Part shown: one piece after another, positions 16,475 to 23,572 of the stretch
Numbering within the stretch: position 1 is the first letter of the stretch
Layout: every line of letters begins with the position of its first letter
Assembly: GCA_037440545.1 (NCBI GenBank)
Contig: JBBITX010000008.1
Span: forward strand, 1 to 28,716
DNA from: JAVZIQ01 sp037440545
GTDB lineage: Archaea; Thermoproteota; Bathyarchaeia; Bathyarchaeales; Bathycorpusculaceae
Direction: 5' to 3'
Length of the DNA stretch: 28,716 bases
The notes under the pieces: model-generated
What the model was told of the DNA's origin: nothing
Database searches by the model: none
The model's input: only the letters and a program-made list of their open reading frames with translations
Program-made: the position numbers and the translations under genes

Positions 16475-17632
16475 TTGACTGTTTACAAATTGAAGGAAAA
16501 TAAATTGGGGTTGATTGTTAACCCAGTTGCAGGAATAGGCGGAAGAGTTGGCCTAAAGGGAAGCGATGGAATAGAGATACAGAATAAAGCCTTGATGTTG
16601 GGTGCAACGCCAGAGTCTATTAATAGGGCGGTTAAAACGTTAGAAACAATCCAGTCGATGAAATGTGATGTTGAGCTTATAACCTACCCGGAAGAGATGG
16701 GAGGCAAAGCAGCTGAAAAATGCGGTTTTAAACATAGTGTTATCGGTTCAATTAGGAGGGGCGAGACGACAGCGGAGGATACCAAAAAAGCGGCGAGGCA
16801 AATGCAGCAGATGAACGTAAACCTCATACTTTTTGCAGGTGGGGATGGAACCGCAAGGGACATTTATGACGCTGTTGGAGGAGATGTACCTGTCCTTGGA
16901 ATACCTGCCGGAGTGAAAATTCAATCTGCAGTTTTCTCGACAAACCCCAAAACTGCTGGTGAGCTTGCCGTCTTATACCTTCGTGGAGAATGCCCTTTAA
17001 AAGAGGCTGAAGTCTTGGACATCGACGAGGATGCCGTAAGAAGAGGCGTCGTATCGCCGAAATTGTACGGTTACCTTCTCGTACCCTTTGAAAAAAGGCT
17101 AGTTCAAAGTGCAAAGGTTCCGAGTGGAGATGGGGAAGCCGAGGCAGCTGAGGAAATAGCACTTAGAATGGCTGAAACAATAAAAGCTGACACTGAGAAC
17201 ATCTACATTATTGGCCCTGGAACAACAACTAAGGCCATAGCCTCAAAAATGGGCATAGCTAAGACGTTAGTAGGTGTTGACGTCGTTTTCATGGGGAAAC
17301 TGATTGGGGTAGACGTCAATGAATCCCAAATATTGAAACTCATAGAAGGGCGCAGAGCAAAAATAGTGGTAACGCCGATAGGAGGACAGGGCTTCATTTT
17401 CGGCAGAGGAAACCAGCAGATAAGCCCAAAAGTAATAAAAAAGGTCGGCAGAGAAAACATAATAGTTGTAGCTACACCTGGAAAATTAAACTCTCTAAAA
17501 GGAAAGCCCTTCCTAGTTGACACAGGAGACGAGGATGTGGATCACATGCTAAAAGGCCATATACGCGTAGTAACAGGATACAAAGATGAAGCTATCTATA
17601 GGGTAAACGACGCCATTCATACCATAAGCTGA
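16475..17632 (+). CDS. ATP-NAD kinase family protein
   Basis: A 385-aa member of the larger NAD-kinase-like family (COG3199 / AcoX type), not the short canonical NAD kinase. The nucleotide-binding core reads 'LGLIVNPVAGIGGRVGLKGSDG' at the N-terminus and 'ILFAGGDGTARDIYDA' (GGDGT) near residue 120. A second part has 'IIGPGTTTKAIASKMG' and a long C-terminal lobe ending 'RVVTGYKDEAIYRVND'. The role could be NAD(P) balance or phosphorylation of another small molecule; the family is poorly characterised. The start is TTG, after an AGG site at 16465-16467. Its place right after gcvPB suggests a link with glycine decarboxylation. Confidence 0.8.
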   Translation: MTVYKLKENKLGLIVNPVAGIGGRVGLKGSDGIEIQNKALMLGATPESINRAVKTLETIQSMKCDVELITYPEEMGGKAAEKCGFKHSVIGSIRRGETTAEDTKKAARQMQQMNVNLILFAGGDGTARDIYDAVGGDVPVLGIPAGVKIQSAVFSTNPKTAGELAVLYLRGECPLKEAEVLDIDEDAVRRGVVSPKLYGYLLVPFEKRLVQSAKVPSGDGEAEAAEEIALRMAETIKADTENIYIIGPGTTTKAIASKMGIAKTLVGVDVVFMGKLIGVDVNESQILKLIEGRRAKIVVTPIGGQGFIFGRGNQQISPKVIKKVGRENIIVVATPGKLNSLKGKPFLVDTGDEDVDHMLKGHIRVVTGYKDEAIYRVNDAIHTIS

Positions 17633-17667
17633 TAATTTACTGCTTCTGTTACAGTTAAGGCTCAAAC

Positions 17668-17706
17668 TTTAAATCTTTTTCACCCATTTTACGCCATGTA
17701 AGGGGT
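17668..17706 (+). promoter_or_regulatory. Likely promoter and ribosome site of the SDR gene
   Basis: A TATA-like TTTAAAT (17668-17674) lies 38 bases before the ATG at 17712. AGGGGT (17701-17706) serves as the ribosome site 5 bases before the ATG. This suggests independent transcription from the gcvP operon. Confidence 0.4.
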
Positions 17707-17711
17707 CCTCA

Positions 17712-18509
17712 ATGTTTAAGGATACGAAATACAAGTCTAAGGGAATTTTAAATGGGAAGGTGGCGATAATAACTGGCGGGGCTTCAGGGATTGGCCGTGC
17801 AGCTGCAATGCTTTTCGCCCGAGAAGGAGCGGCTGTTGTAGTTGTAGACTTGAAAGAGGCAGAAGGACAGGATGTGGCTGAACAAATAACCAGAGATAAT
17901 GGCAAGGCAATTTTTGTAAAGGCTGATGTTTCAAGGGCTGAGGATTGTCGGAAAGCTATACAGAAAGCCGTTGAAGTTTTCGGAAAGCTGGACATTCTAT
18001 TCAATAACGCAGGCATTATTAGAAGAGCTTCTGTTCTAGAGACAAGCGAGGAAGAATGGGACAGAATTATGGCTGTTAATGTCAAGTCTGTTTTTCTATT
18101 TTCGAAGTACGCAATTCCGTTAATGGCCAAGGCAGGCGGAGGCGTAATTATTAACACAGCGTCTGGCTGGGGATTGGCGGGTGGGAGAAAAGCTGCAGTA
18201 TATTGCGCTTCGAAAGGAGCGGTGGTGCTTTTAACTAAGGCTATGGCCATAGATCATGGAGAACAAAATATTCGGGTGAACTGCATATGTCCAGGAGATA
18301 CGGACACGCCTATGCTTCGAAATGAGGCTGAACAGCTGGGCATAAGTTTCAAAGAATTTTTGTCAGCTTCAGCCTCGCGACCGCTTAAGAGAGTAGGCAA
18401 ACCTGAAGAAATAGCTCAGGCAGCTCTTTTCCTAGCAAGCGACGCATCCTCATTCATAACAGGTACAGCATTAATCGTTGACGGAGGAGGACTAGCAGGC
18501 TCTAGTTAA
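17712..18509 (+). CDS. Short-chain dehydrogenase/reductase
   Basis: Classical SDR oxidoreductase of 265 aa. The cofactor loop is TGGASGIG at 21-28. D46 after the second strand favours NAD over NADP. NNAG is at 98-101. The catalytic set is S151, Y164 and K168 ('YCASK'). The C-terminus carries the usual 'R.g.PeEiA....fLaSd.ssfiTG....vDGG' block. It is most like the FabG/glucose-dehydrogenase cluster of SDRs, but the substrate cannot be called. It is convergent with the DUF362 gene, 47 bases apart. Confidence 0.92.
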   Translation: MFKDTKYKSKGILNGKVAIITGGASGIGRAAAMLFAREGAAVVVVDLKEAEGQDVAEQITRDNGKAIFVKADVSRAEDCRKAIQKAVEVFGKLDILFNNAGIIRRASVLETSEEEWDRIMAVNVKSVFLFSKYAIPLMAKAGGGVIINTASGWGLAGGRKAAVYCASKGAVVLLTKAMAIDHGEQNIRVNCICPGDTDTPMLRNEAEQLGISFKEFLSASASRPLKRVGKPEEIAQAALFLASDASSFITGTALIVDGGGLAGSS

Positions 18510-18556
18510 CTTTAAACTAGAATGTTTTCAAAGCCTTCTAAGTTAGGCGCTCACAT

Positions 18557-19411
18557 TTAGAGATTGGAGAGGATCTTTGATGATATGGATCTTCTAAATT
18601 TACGCTGAACCTTCTCCACAGGTTCGCCTAGTACTTCTATTTTATTTAAGTCGCATGTTCCAAGGCCTTTTCTTTCCGCTAGAACCAGATGTTTAACTTC
18701 CGTCGGGTTTACCCCCATAACCGCTGAGCCTACAGCGTCTACAGCTACTGGGTCTGTTCCAGAGATTACCAAGTTCATTTCAACAGGGTTTCCGCTTGTT
18801 TCATGTCCCTCTCCAGCTATTACTCCGTCGATTACCGTTAAGCTAGGCTTAATTATGGAGGCTAAATCCGCTATATTCTCATTTAAGTGTCCATTATGCA
18901 TGGATCCTTTAGAGGCTAAAACGCCCATCATGTTTTTTAATCCCAATGTAACCATGGCAATCCTGTGAAGTTTCAGTTTTGGAACACTGACTATAACGGT
19001 TTCAGTGGCGGTTTTAGCCACTTTAACTTTTTTAAGTGCAAAAGGGTTAGGGGGATAAACTTCTATGAATGTATCCTTGTTCAAGTCTAAGAGTTTAACG
19101 TTCCAGCGTTCGGCAACTTTGTCTATTCCTGCAACTTTGAAGGCTTGCAATGTGTCTGCCCACCCGCTTCCCTCACCAATTATAATATTTTCTTTCCCAT
19201 GCTCCTTCAGGAATTTGACTACCCCCTCTACTACTCTGCTGTCTGTAGTTATTCCTGTTGAGGGATGCTTAGCGTTTATGTAATTTGGCTTAATCAAAAT
19301 TGGCTTTTCAGAAGAAAACAAATAGCCCAAATCTGACTTAACCATATTAAGAGCCTTAACCGTTGAATCAACTGGGTTATCACATTTTACTATGGCAACC
19401 CTGCTGATCAT
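18557..19411 (-). CDS. DUF362 domain-containing protein
   Basis: A 284-aa DUF362 protein of unknown biochemical role. Visible family features are the N-terminal 'PILIKPNYINAKHPSTGITTDSRVVEGVVKFLKE' region, 'IIIGEGSGW', and 'TVIVSVPKLKLHRIAMVTLGLKNMMGVLASKGSMH', which is the family's conserved centre. 'SLTVIDGVIAGEGHE.SGNPVEMNLVISGTDPVAVDAVG' follows. No ferredoxin-like cysteine cluster is fused to it, unlike some relatives. The frame opens at a TTG at 19423. ATG at 19411 is chosen because GAGGG lies 5 bases before it and overlaps the upstream codons. Confidence 0.85.
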   Translation of the reverse strand: MISRVAIVKCDNPVDSTVKALNMVKSDLGYLFSSEKPILIKPNYINAKHPSTGITTDSRVVEGVVKFLKEHGKENIIIGEGSGWADTLQAFKVAGIDKVAERWNVKLLDLNKDTFIEVYPPNPFALKKVKVAKTATETVIVSVPKLKLHRIAMVTLGLKNMMGVLASKGSMHNGHLNENIADLASIIKPSLTVIDGVIAGEGHETSGNPVEMNLVISGTDPVAVDAVGSAVMGVNPTEVKHLVLAERKGLGTCDLNKIEVLGEPVEKVQRKFRRSISSKILSNL

Positions 19412-19718
19412 TTTAACCCTCAAATATGAATAGTGAACCCATTAATTTATGCTTAAGCTAAAGTTATAGAGTTCTCATAATTTCACATTGAATTTGGAGG
19501 CTGTTTATGCGGAGCTGTTCTAACGATAACTATTGATTTTCATTTTACTTTTCTGTTTAGTGTTTACTTTTTATTTTCGTTTTCTGAATATTTTTCCTCC
19601 ATCTCAATACTCGCCTGTTACATATTCGATCCATATTTTATCAGTTTCGCTTTCTCAACTGGTTCAGCCAGATTTAACGTGTCTTTACAATGTTATCCCA
19701 TTCCTTTAGCCCTGCCTA

Positions 19719-19847
19719 ATTGTTCAATGGACAATTTTTGGACAATTAAACCGTTTGCGTTGAAAGGCTTAAAACGCAAAAAGAAACTTGAAAATAACTT
19801 CTTTTCGAATTGTTCAAACAAAACACGCGGGTATTGTTCAAACAAAA
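19719..19847 (+). repeat. ATTGTTCAA direct repeats
   Basis: ATTGTTCAA occurs at 19719-19727, 19809-19817 and 19833-19841. The last two extend to an identical 15-mer, ATTGTTCAAACAAAA (19809-19823 and 19833-19847), whose starts are 24 bases apart. Each 15-mer contains the small palindrome TTGTT-CA-AACAA. An inverted AATTGT/ACAATT pair (19718-19723, 19731-19736) surrounds the first copy. They could be protein-binding sites for the RNA-like region downstream. They are too few and too close to be a CRISPR. Confidence 0.5.
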
Positions 19848-19860
19848 GAGCGGCCCTTTA

Positions 19861-20115
19861 AGGGGTTCAAATCCCTGGACCCTAGAAAAGTTTTCTCAAT
19901 GCTTTAGGGGCCTACAAAGTTTCTAAAAGTGGAATTTTTAACCCTTTTAGGAGCCTAAACTGTGCAGAAACACCCCTCATGAACATAGCCCTATGCTAAA
20001 GAGGGGTAAGCACCTACGGGCCTTGAGACAAGGCTTCGATATTTTCACCGATTGGCGAAAATTTTAGAGCTTACGTTAATGGTTGGAGTGGTTGGGAGGT
20101 GTAGGGTGAGCCCTA
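19861..20115 (+). ncRNA. Candidate structured RNA of unknown class
   Basis: Within 255 non-coding bases there are at least six perfect or nearly perfect stems. (1) GGG/CCC closing a TTCAAAT loop at 19863-19875. (2) TTTAGG 19903-19908 with CCTAAA 19954-19959, enclosing (3) CTAAAAG 19923-19929 with CTTTTAG 19944-19950. (4) ACCCCTC 19972-19978 with GAGGGGT 20001-20007, with an inner CATA/TATG. (5) GCCTTG/CAAGGC 20020-20034. (6) ATTTTC/GAAAAT with CC/GG at 20041-20062. (7) TAGGG-TGAG-CCCTA 20102-20115. ACCCTA at 19879-19884 could pair with TAGGGT at 20102-20107 to close the whole. SRP and RNase P RNA core motifs are not seen. The strand is assumed: stems alone do not decide it. Confidence 0.4.
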
Positions 20116-20194
20116 GTCCCTTTTATACAGCCCAAAATCACAACAGTTTTAAAGAGTTTATAGAATTGAAGGCTAGAAAAACAGGAAAGGGGAT

Positions 20195-21046
20195 TTAACG
20201 GGAGAAGCCCACGCGAACTATCACTATTGGTTTATGTTTTATTTTTTCCAGCATTTCCCAACTTACTTCTTCTAAATTAACTTTGAATTTTTCAGCCATA
20301 TCCCAGACAGTTCTGCCAGCCCCGTAACCTCTGATTCTGTTTGCGAGTTCAGCTATTTTTAAAGCTTCCTCTGCGGAAATTTTGCTTTCGGATGCAGCTA
20401 TGGGCGTCGCCCTTTTCTTCAGTTTCAGCATTCTTCCTATAACGTAGGCTATGAAACCGTCGATTTGATGTATGCCCTTTATGGGGTTTGGGCGTGGTGT
20501 GAAATGAAAGTTTTTGAAAGTGTAAGTTTTGTCTGTGTCTGCTATTATAACGCAGACTTTTCTTCTCAACGTTTGGAGTATTTTGTTGGATAGTTCCTCA
20601 GCGATTTTTTGAGCGTTTTTTAATGGCAATCCTACATAGGAGTATGGTAGGTTGCTTGCGTCAATTCCTCCTTCAGAGCCGAACATTAAGGCCTGCATTA
20701 GACCTGCATGTTGTAATGCAACCTGTTTATGGCGGCTTCCCTCATCTTTTGGATATGTGCGTATTTGTTTGATAAGCTTCCTTTTTAAATGGCATATGGG
20801 GCCGAGGATGTAGCCCCATATTTTAGGCATCCAAAAGCCTGCTATAATTTTGGCTGTTAAGCTTGGTTTTACCTGGTTCTCGTCAACTATGTTGTTTAGG
20901 GCTGTTGAAATTGCTTTTTCAGAAATGACAATGAAGTCTCCGTCTTTTATTTTTCCCTCAACGCCTTTTAATATTTCTTTTATATAATTTTCTCCAGGCC
21001 TCCAATATTTTGTTGTAATTGCATGCGCCCTATACTTTATAGTCAT
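20195..21046 (-). CDS. CofE-like ligase (F420-0:L-glutamate ligase family)
   Basis: A 283-aa member of the CofE fold family; true CofE adds glutamates to coenzyme F420-0 using GTP. Shared marks are 'IKDGDFIVISEKAISTA' (residues about 34-50, compare the family's 'GDvlviaqKivSKaeG'), 'GSEGGIDASNLPYSYVGLP' and 'VCVIIADTDKTYTF'. It differs from standard CofE in its N-terminus, in an inserted basic stretch 'ICHLKRKLIKQIRTY', and in its own C-terminal helical tail. The substrate may therefore be something other than F420. It lies 21 bases after thyX on the same strand, so the two are probably co-transcribed. No ribosome site is seen; a hairpin sits just before the ATG. Confidence 0.65.
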   Translation of the reverse strand: MTIKYRAHAITTKYWRPGENYIKEILKGVEGKIKDGDFIVISEKAISTALNNIVDENQVKPSLTAKIIAGFWMPKIWGYILGPICHLKRKLIKQIRTYPKDEGSRHKQVALQHAGLMQALMFGSEGGIDASNLPYSYVGLPLKNAQKIAEELSNKILQTLRRKVCVIIADTDKTYTFKNFHFTPRPNPIKGIHQIDGFIAYVIGRMLKLKKRATPIAASESKISAEEALKIAELANRIRGYGAGRTVWDMAEKFKVNLEEVSWEMLEKIKHKPIVIVRVGFSR

Positions 21047-21048
21047 TT

Positions 21049-21066
21049 AAACCGCTTGAACGGTTT
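21049..21066 (-). promoter_or_regulatory. Hairpin between thyX and the CofE-like gene
   Basis: Read on the minus strand, AAACCG-TTCAAG-CGGTTT forms a 6-base-pair hairpin with a 6-base loop. It lies 2 bases after the thyX stop region and 2 bases before the ATG of the next gene. It occupies the place where a ribosome site would be. It might limit translation of the CofE-like gene or act as a processing site. Confidence 0.4.
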
Positions 21067-21067
21067 T

Positions 21068-21766
21068 TTACAGGTTTTTGAAACGCTGCTTTATTTCTTC
21101 AATGTTGCATTCTGGGGGTTTCAGTTTTCCCTCTGGACAGTAGCCCAGCTCAACACATGTTGGTCCTGCATTTTCGAAAAGTGATGGGGCAACCTTCCTC
21201 ACTTGTTTTAGCATTTCTGTTGCAACTTCCCTCAATTCCCATTGGGAGCGCATGCAGCATCTAAGGTTGAAGAAGTGACGGAGTTCACGGCCATTCATCG
21301 TCACCACAATGTTTGTTTTAGCAGCGTTGGGAAGGATGTACCTTGCATCCTCTTTGTGGATTCCCATCTCTAAAAGCTTATTGTAAGATGCAGAGATAGT
21401 CTCTAATGTTTCTTCAAAAATCTTTTTTGCTTCTGGGCTGTTTGCTATGCTTGGCGGAGTCACATATTTTTTCAAAGTGTCATAAGTTACATACCGCTGG
21501 CTTTGCTGGGTGTAGGATGCTAAACGGTGTCTTACAAGCTGATGTGTCATTGCCCTTGAAACATCCTCAAGGCTGAAGGTGAAGGATGCATGTTCAATTA
21601 CAGACATGTGTCCGTAGCCTGTGACCCGTGTAACAGTTTTTCTCGCCTTCTCTAAATTTGTTTTTTCGAAAATTTCAGATGGGTATCCGCTTTTAAACGA
21701 TGTTTGGGCTGCAGCTCCACATATGACTTCCGGGTTTGACGTATAACAGAGAAGTTTAACCCTCAT
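21068..21766 (-). CDS. thyX: FAD-dependent thymidylate synthase
   Basis: Makes dTMP from dUMP using methylene-tetrahydrofolate (or the archaeal pterin) and FADH2. The ThyX signature RHRxxSxxxxSQR is complete: 'RHRLASYTQQSQR' at 79-91. 'GHMSVIEHASFTFSLEDVSR' (52-71) and 'NGRELRHFFNLRCCMRSQWELR' are also family blocks. The length of 232 aa is normal. ATG at 21766 has GAGAGGG as its ribosome site. The tail 'CVELGYCPEGKLKPPECNIEE' adds three cysteines, a feature seen in some archaeal forms. It is divergent from the gene at 21851 and upstream of the CofE-like gene. Confidence 0.96.
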   Translation of the reverse strand: MRVKLLCYTSNPEVICGAAAQTSFKSGYPSEIFEKTNLEKARKTVTRVTGYGHMSVIEHASFTFSLEDVSRAMTHQLVRHRLASYTQQSQRYVTYDTLKKYVTPPSIANSPEAKKIFEETLETISASYNKLLEMGIHKEDARYILPNAAKTNIVVTMNGRELRHFFNLRCCMRSQWELREVATEMLKQVRKVAPSLFENAGPTCVELGYCPEGKLKPPECNIEEIKQRFKNL

Positions 21767-21797
21767 TTTTTACCCTCTCACCCTCCAGTTAGCATTG

Positions 21798-21816
21798 AAA
21801 GTAATAAATTTACTTT
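21798..21816. promoter_or_regulatory. Symmetric element in the thyX divergent promoter
   Basis: Perfect inverted repeat AAAGTAA-TAAAT-TTACTTT. Its centre (21807) is about 41 bases from the thyX start and 44 from the start of the plus-strand gene. The AT core reads as a TATA box in both directions, so one palindrome could serve both promoters or be an operator over them. Confidence 0.45.
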
Positions 21817-21850
21817 ACGCAAGATTTGTTCATAATGAGGATGATGAGCG

Positions 21851-22474
21851 TTGACAAGGGTTAAGAGGGCATTAAAATATATAGAGGATTTACGCCTGAG
21901 CAGTGATGAGGCTAAGAGGGAAATTGGAGAACTTTTGGAAAACCTTTATTATAGGTGGATTAAAACCTTAAGCTTGAAAGATTTTTTAGAATTTAACGAA
22001 ACGATAAAATTGAACAAGGATTTAATTGGAGCAGCTCAGTTTTTCGGTAAGTTCCGCGCCTACGCCTTTGAAGAATACATTTATCGTTTAATAAAGCGAA
22101 GGGTTGACGTCCCATTTTCATTAAAAATTTTTTGGGGTGAAAAATGTGTTGTTTGGAGGAAGTCTGAGAAATTCTACGCTGTTGAATTTGACGTTTCCAT
22201 AGGGTTAAAAGAGGAAGATTATGTTGACCCTAAAATTGTCTTTGACGCTAAGGTTGAGCTTGACTCTTCCAGATTGAAAACAGCCTTAGCCTCATTCATC
22301 CTTCTCAAAGACTGGAAGCCTGAGGCCAAGTGCATATTAGTATACGTTGATAGGGAGTTAGATGAAGCCCTTTTAACCCTTGCAAAAAACAGGGTTGACG
22401 GCGTTTTCCAGTTAAACCTAAGAAACAATGAAACTGAGGCTTTTTTGAATTTCGTAGGCGCATGTCTTTCTTAG
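21851..22474 (+). CDS. Unknown protein, possible PD-(D/E)XK nuclease fold
   Basis: A 207-aa protein that I do not recognise by name. Its N-terminal third is helical. A helix with E74/E75 ('AYAFEEYIYRLIKRR') is followed by strands with D114 ('YAVEFDVSIG') and 'KIVFDAKVEL', where D132-x-K134 could be the (D/E)xK element. A helix 'LKTALASFILLKDW' and a strand 'CILVYVDREL' come next. That order fits a PD-(D/E)XK nuclease-like core, but this is inference by eye. The start is TTG; an in-frame TGA at 21842 excludes an earlier one. It is convergent with htpX, with 2 bases between the stops. Confidence 0.5.
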   Translation: MTRVKRALKYIEDLRLSSDEAKREIGELLENLYYRWIKTLSLKDFLEFNETIKLNKDLIGAAQFFGKFRAYAFEEYIYRLIKRRVDVPFSLKIFWGEKCVVWRKSEKFYAVEFDVSIGLKEEDYVDPKIVFDAKVELDSSRLKTALASFILLKDWKPEAKCILVYVDRELDEALLTLAKNRVDGVFQLNLRNNETEAFLNFVGACLS

Positions 22475-22476
22475 GC

Positions 22477-23511
22477 TTATATGTGGGTGTAGATGCGGCT
22501 CTCTGTGAATTTTCCGCTTTCCATCTCCCTTTCTATCTCACGTAAAAGAATTATACGTTTAAATGTTGGTGGATGTGTTGAAAACCAAGTGTTTATCTTG
22601 GCCCATGTGGATTTAGCCTCCCTTTCCATTGCCATTTCAAGTTCCCTCTCATCTAAAACTCCATCCCTGTCTAAGTCGTATTCCACTTTCTTCTCCATTA
22701 TGGATGAGATTTCCTCCTTAGCCATAGCTGGGTCTCCAATGTAGAAGGCCCGCACTCCTGACGGCGGGTTGGGTGAAAGGGAAAGGCCATATGTGATTTT
22801 GGTAAGGGCACTTTGAAGACTTCTAGGGGAACCTGTGATGTATGCTGAATAAGCATCTGAGTAATGTTCCCTCAGCCTGCTTAGACTCATAACAATCATT
22901 AGGGCTACGATGTATACTATGTAGGAGATTACAGCTACGGCTATTAAACCTGCTTTTACGCTGCCCTCATCCTTTCTCCTGGTTGAAGTAGCCCACCTTC
23001 CAGCCTCCCATGTGCCCCGTGCAATGAGATAGGCGAGTAGCGGCAGGGCCGAAAGCACGGTCATTACAATGTAGTCTTTATGTTTTATGTGGCCTAGCTC
23101 GTGGCCTATTACTCCCCTAACCTCTTCTTTGTTTAGGTTTTTTAATAGCCCTTCATGAACAGCCAAAGTTGCATCTTTAGCTGTTCTGCCAAATACAAAG
23201 GCGTTGGGAGTTGCATCTGGAACTATTGCAAGTTTAGGCATGGGTATCCCAGCCTTTTCAGCAAGCTCCTTTACGGTGTTTTCAAGCCATGGGTTTTCAC
23301 CCTTCTCTAAATAATGCAGCCGCGTTGAACTCTTAACAATAGAAGGCCCGATTAGGTATTCTATAAATATGAAGAGCCCCGTGCCTACTATTGCGTATAT
23401 TATGCTTAACCTTAAAATGAGCATGATGGCTGTGAGGAATAAGGCGAATATGAAGGCTGCTAAGAACACAGCAGTGCCCATTGCAAGTTTTAGCTCTGCA
23501 AGTTTTCCCAA
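22477..23511 (-). CDS. htpX: HtpX-type membrane metalloprotease (M48) with EF-hand
   Basis: Membrane-bound zinc protease thought to degrade damaged membrane proteins, 344 aa. Two hydrophobic helices (about 12-33 and 36-57) precede the catalytic H137-E138-x-x-H141 ('GHELGHIKH'). The third ligand is probably E215 in 'SRLREHYSDAYSA'. Two more hydrophobic helices lie between (about 147-165 and 187-209). Unusually, residues 279-290 (DLDRDGVLDERE) match the 12-residue EF-hand calcium loop at every key position, followed by a helix. The start is TTG with GGTGA 5 bases before it. The Lrp-type gene is 61 bases upstream on the same strand. Confidence 0.92.
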   Translation of the reverse strand: MGKLAELKLAMGTAVFLAAFIFALFLTAIMLILRLSIIYAIVGTGLFIFIEYLIGPSIVKSSTRLHYLEKGENPWLENTVKELAEKAGIPMPKLAIVPDATPNAFVFGRTAKDATLAVHEGLLKNLNKEEVRGVIGHELGHIKHKDYIVMTVLSALPLLAYLIARGTWEAGRWATSTRRKDEGSVKAGLIAVAVISYIVYIVALMIVMSLSRLREHYSDAYSAYITGSPRSLQSALTKITYGLSLSPNPPSGVRAFYIGDPAMAKEEISSIMEKKVEYDLDRDGVLDERELEMAMEREAKSTWAKINTWFSTHPPTFKRIILLREIEREMESGKFTESRIYTHI

Positions 23512-23572
23512 ACGTTCACCGTCAAATAGGATGGCATTAAGCTTGGGAATAAAAACATTTCTAGAATTTAAG

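Larger units (their letters stand above)
19424..20194. other. Long intergenic region with repeats and hairpins
   Basis: About 770 bases with no intact protein gene. The left part (19424-19700) is T-rich and shows nothing I recognise. The middle has three copies of ATTGTTCAA, two of them extended. The right part (19861-20115) has a dense series of stem-loops and a tRNA T-arm-like motif. These are listed separately. A short 60-codon open frame at 19679-19861 looks spurious, as the repeats run through it. Confidence 0.6.

Noticed and set aside
17669..18250. Long minus-strand open frame opposite the SDR gene
   Set aside because: The plus strand encodes a complete SDR with all catalytic motifs; the opposite frame is a mirror effect rich in Ala, Ser and Pro.
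19719..19847. CRISPR array
   Set aside because: Only three short, partly matching copies with irregular spacing; repeats are too short and no spacers of regular length exist.
19679..19861. 60-codon open frame in the long intergenic region
   Set aside because: Short, no ribosome site, and it spans the direct repeats; composition is driven by AT-rich DNA.
19833..19890. Complete tRNA gene
   Set aside because: The T-arm-like motif is present, but no D-arm, anticodon arm or matching 5' acceptor strand could be found in the proper spacing.
21839..21910. C/D-box small RNA (ATGATGA, CTGA, GTGATGA motifs)
   Set aside because: The box-to-box spacing (about 50 bases) is far longer than archaeal C/D RNAs allow, no final D box follows, and the motifs fall in a coding region.
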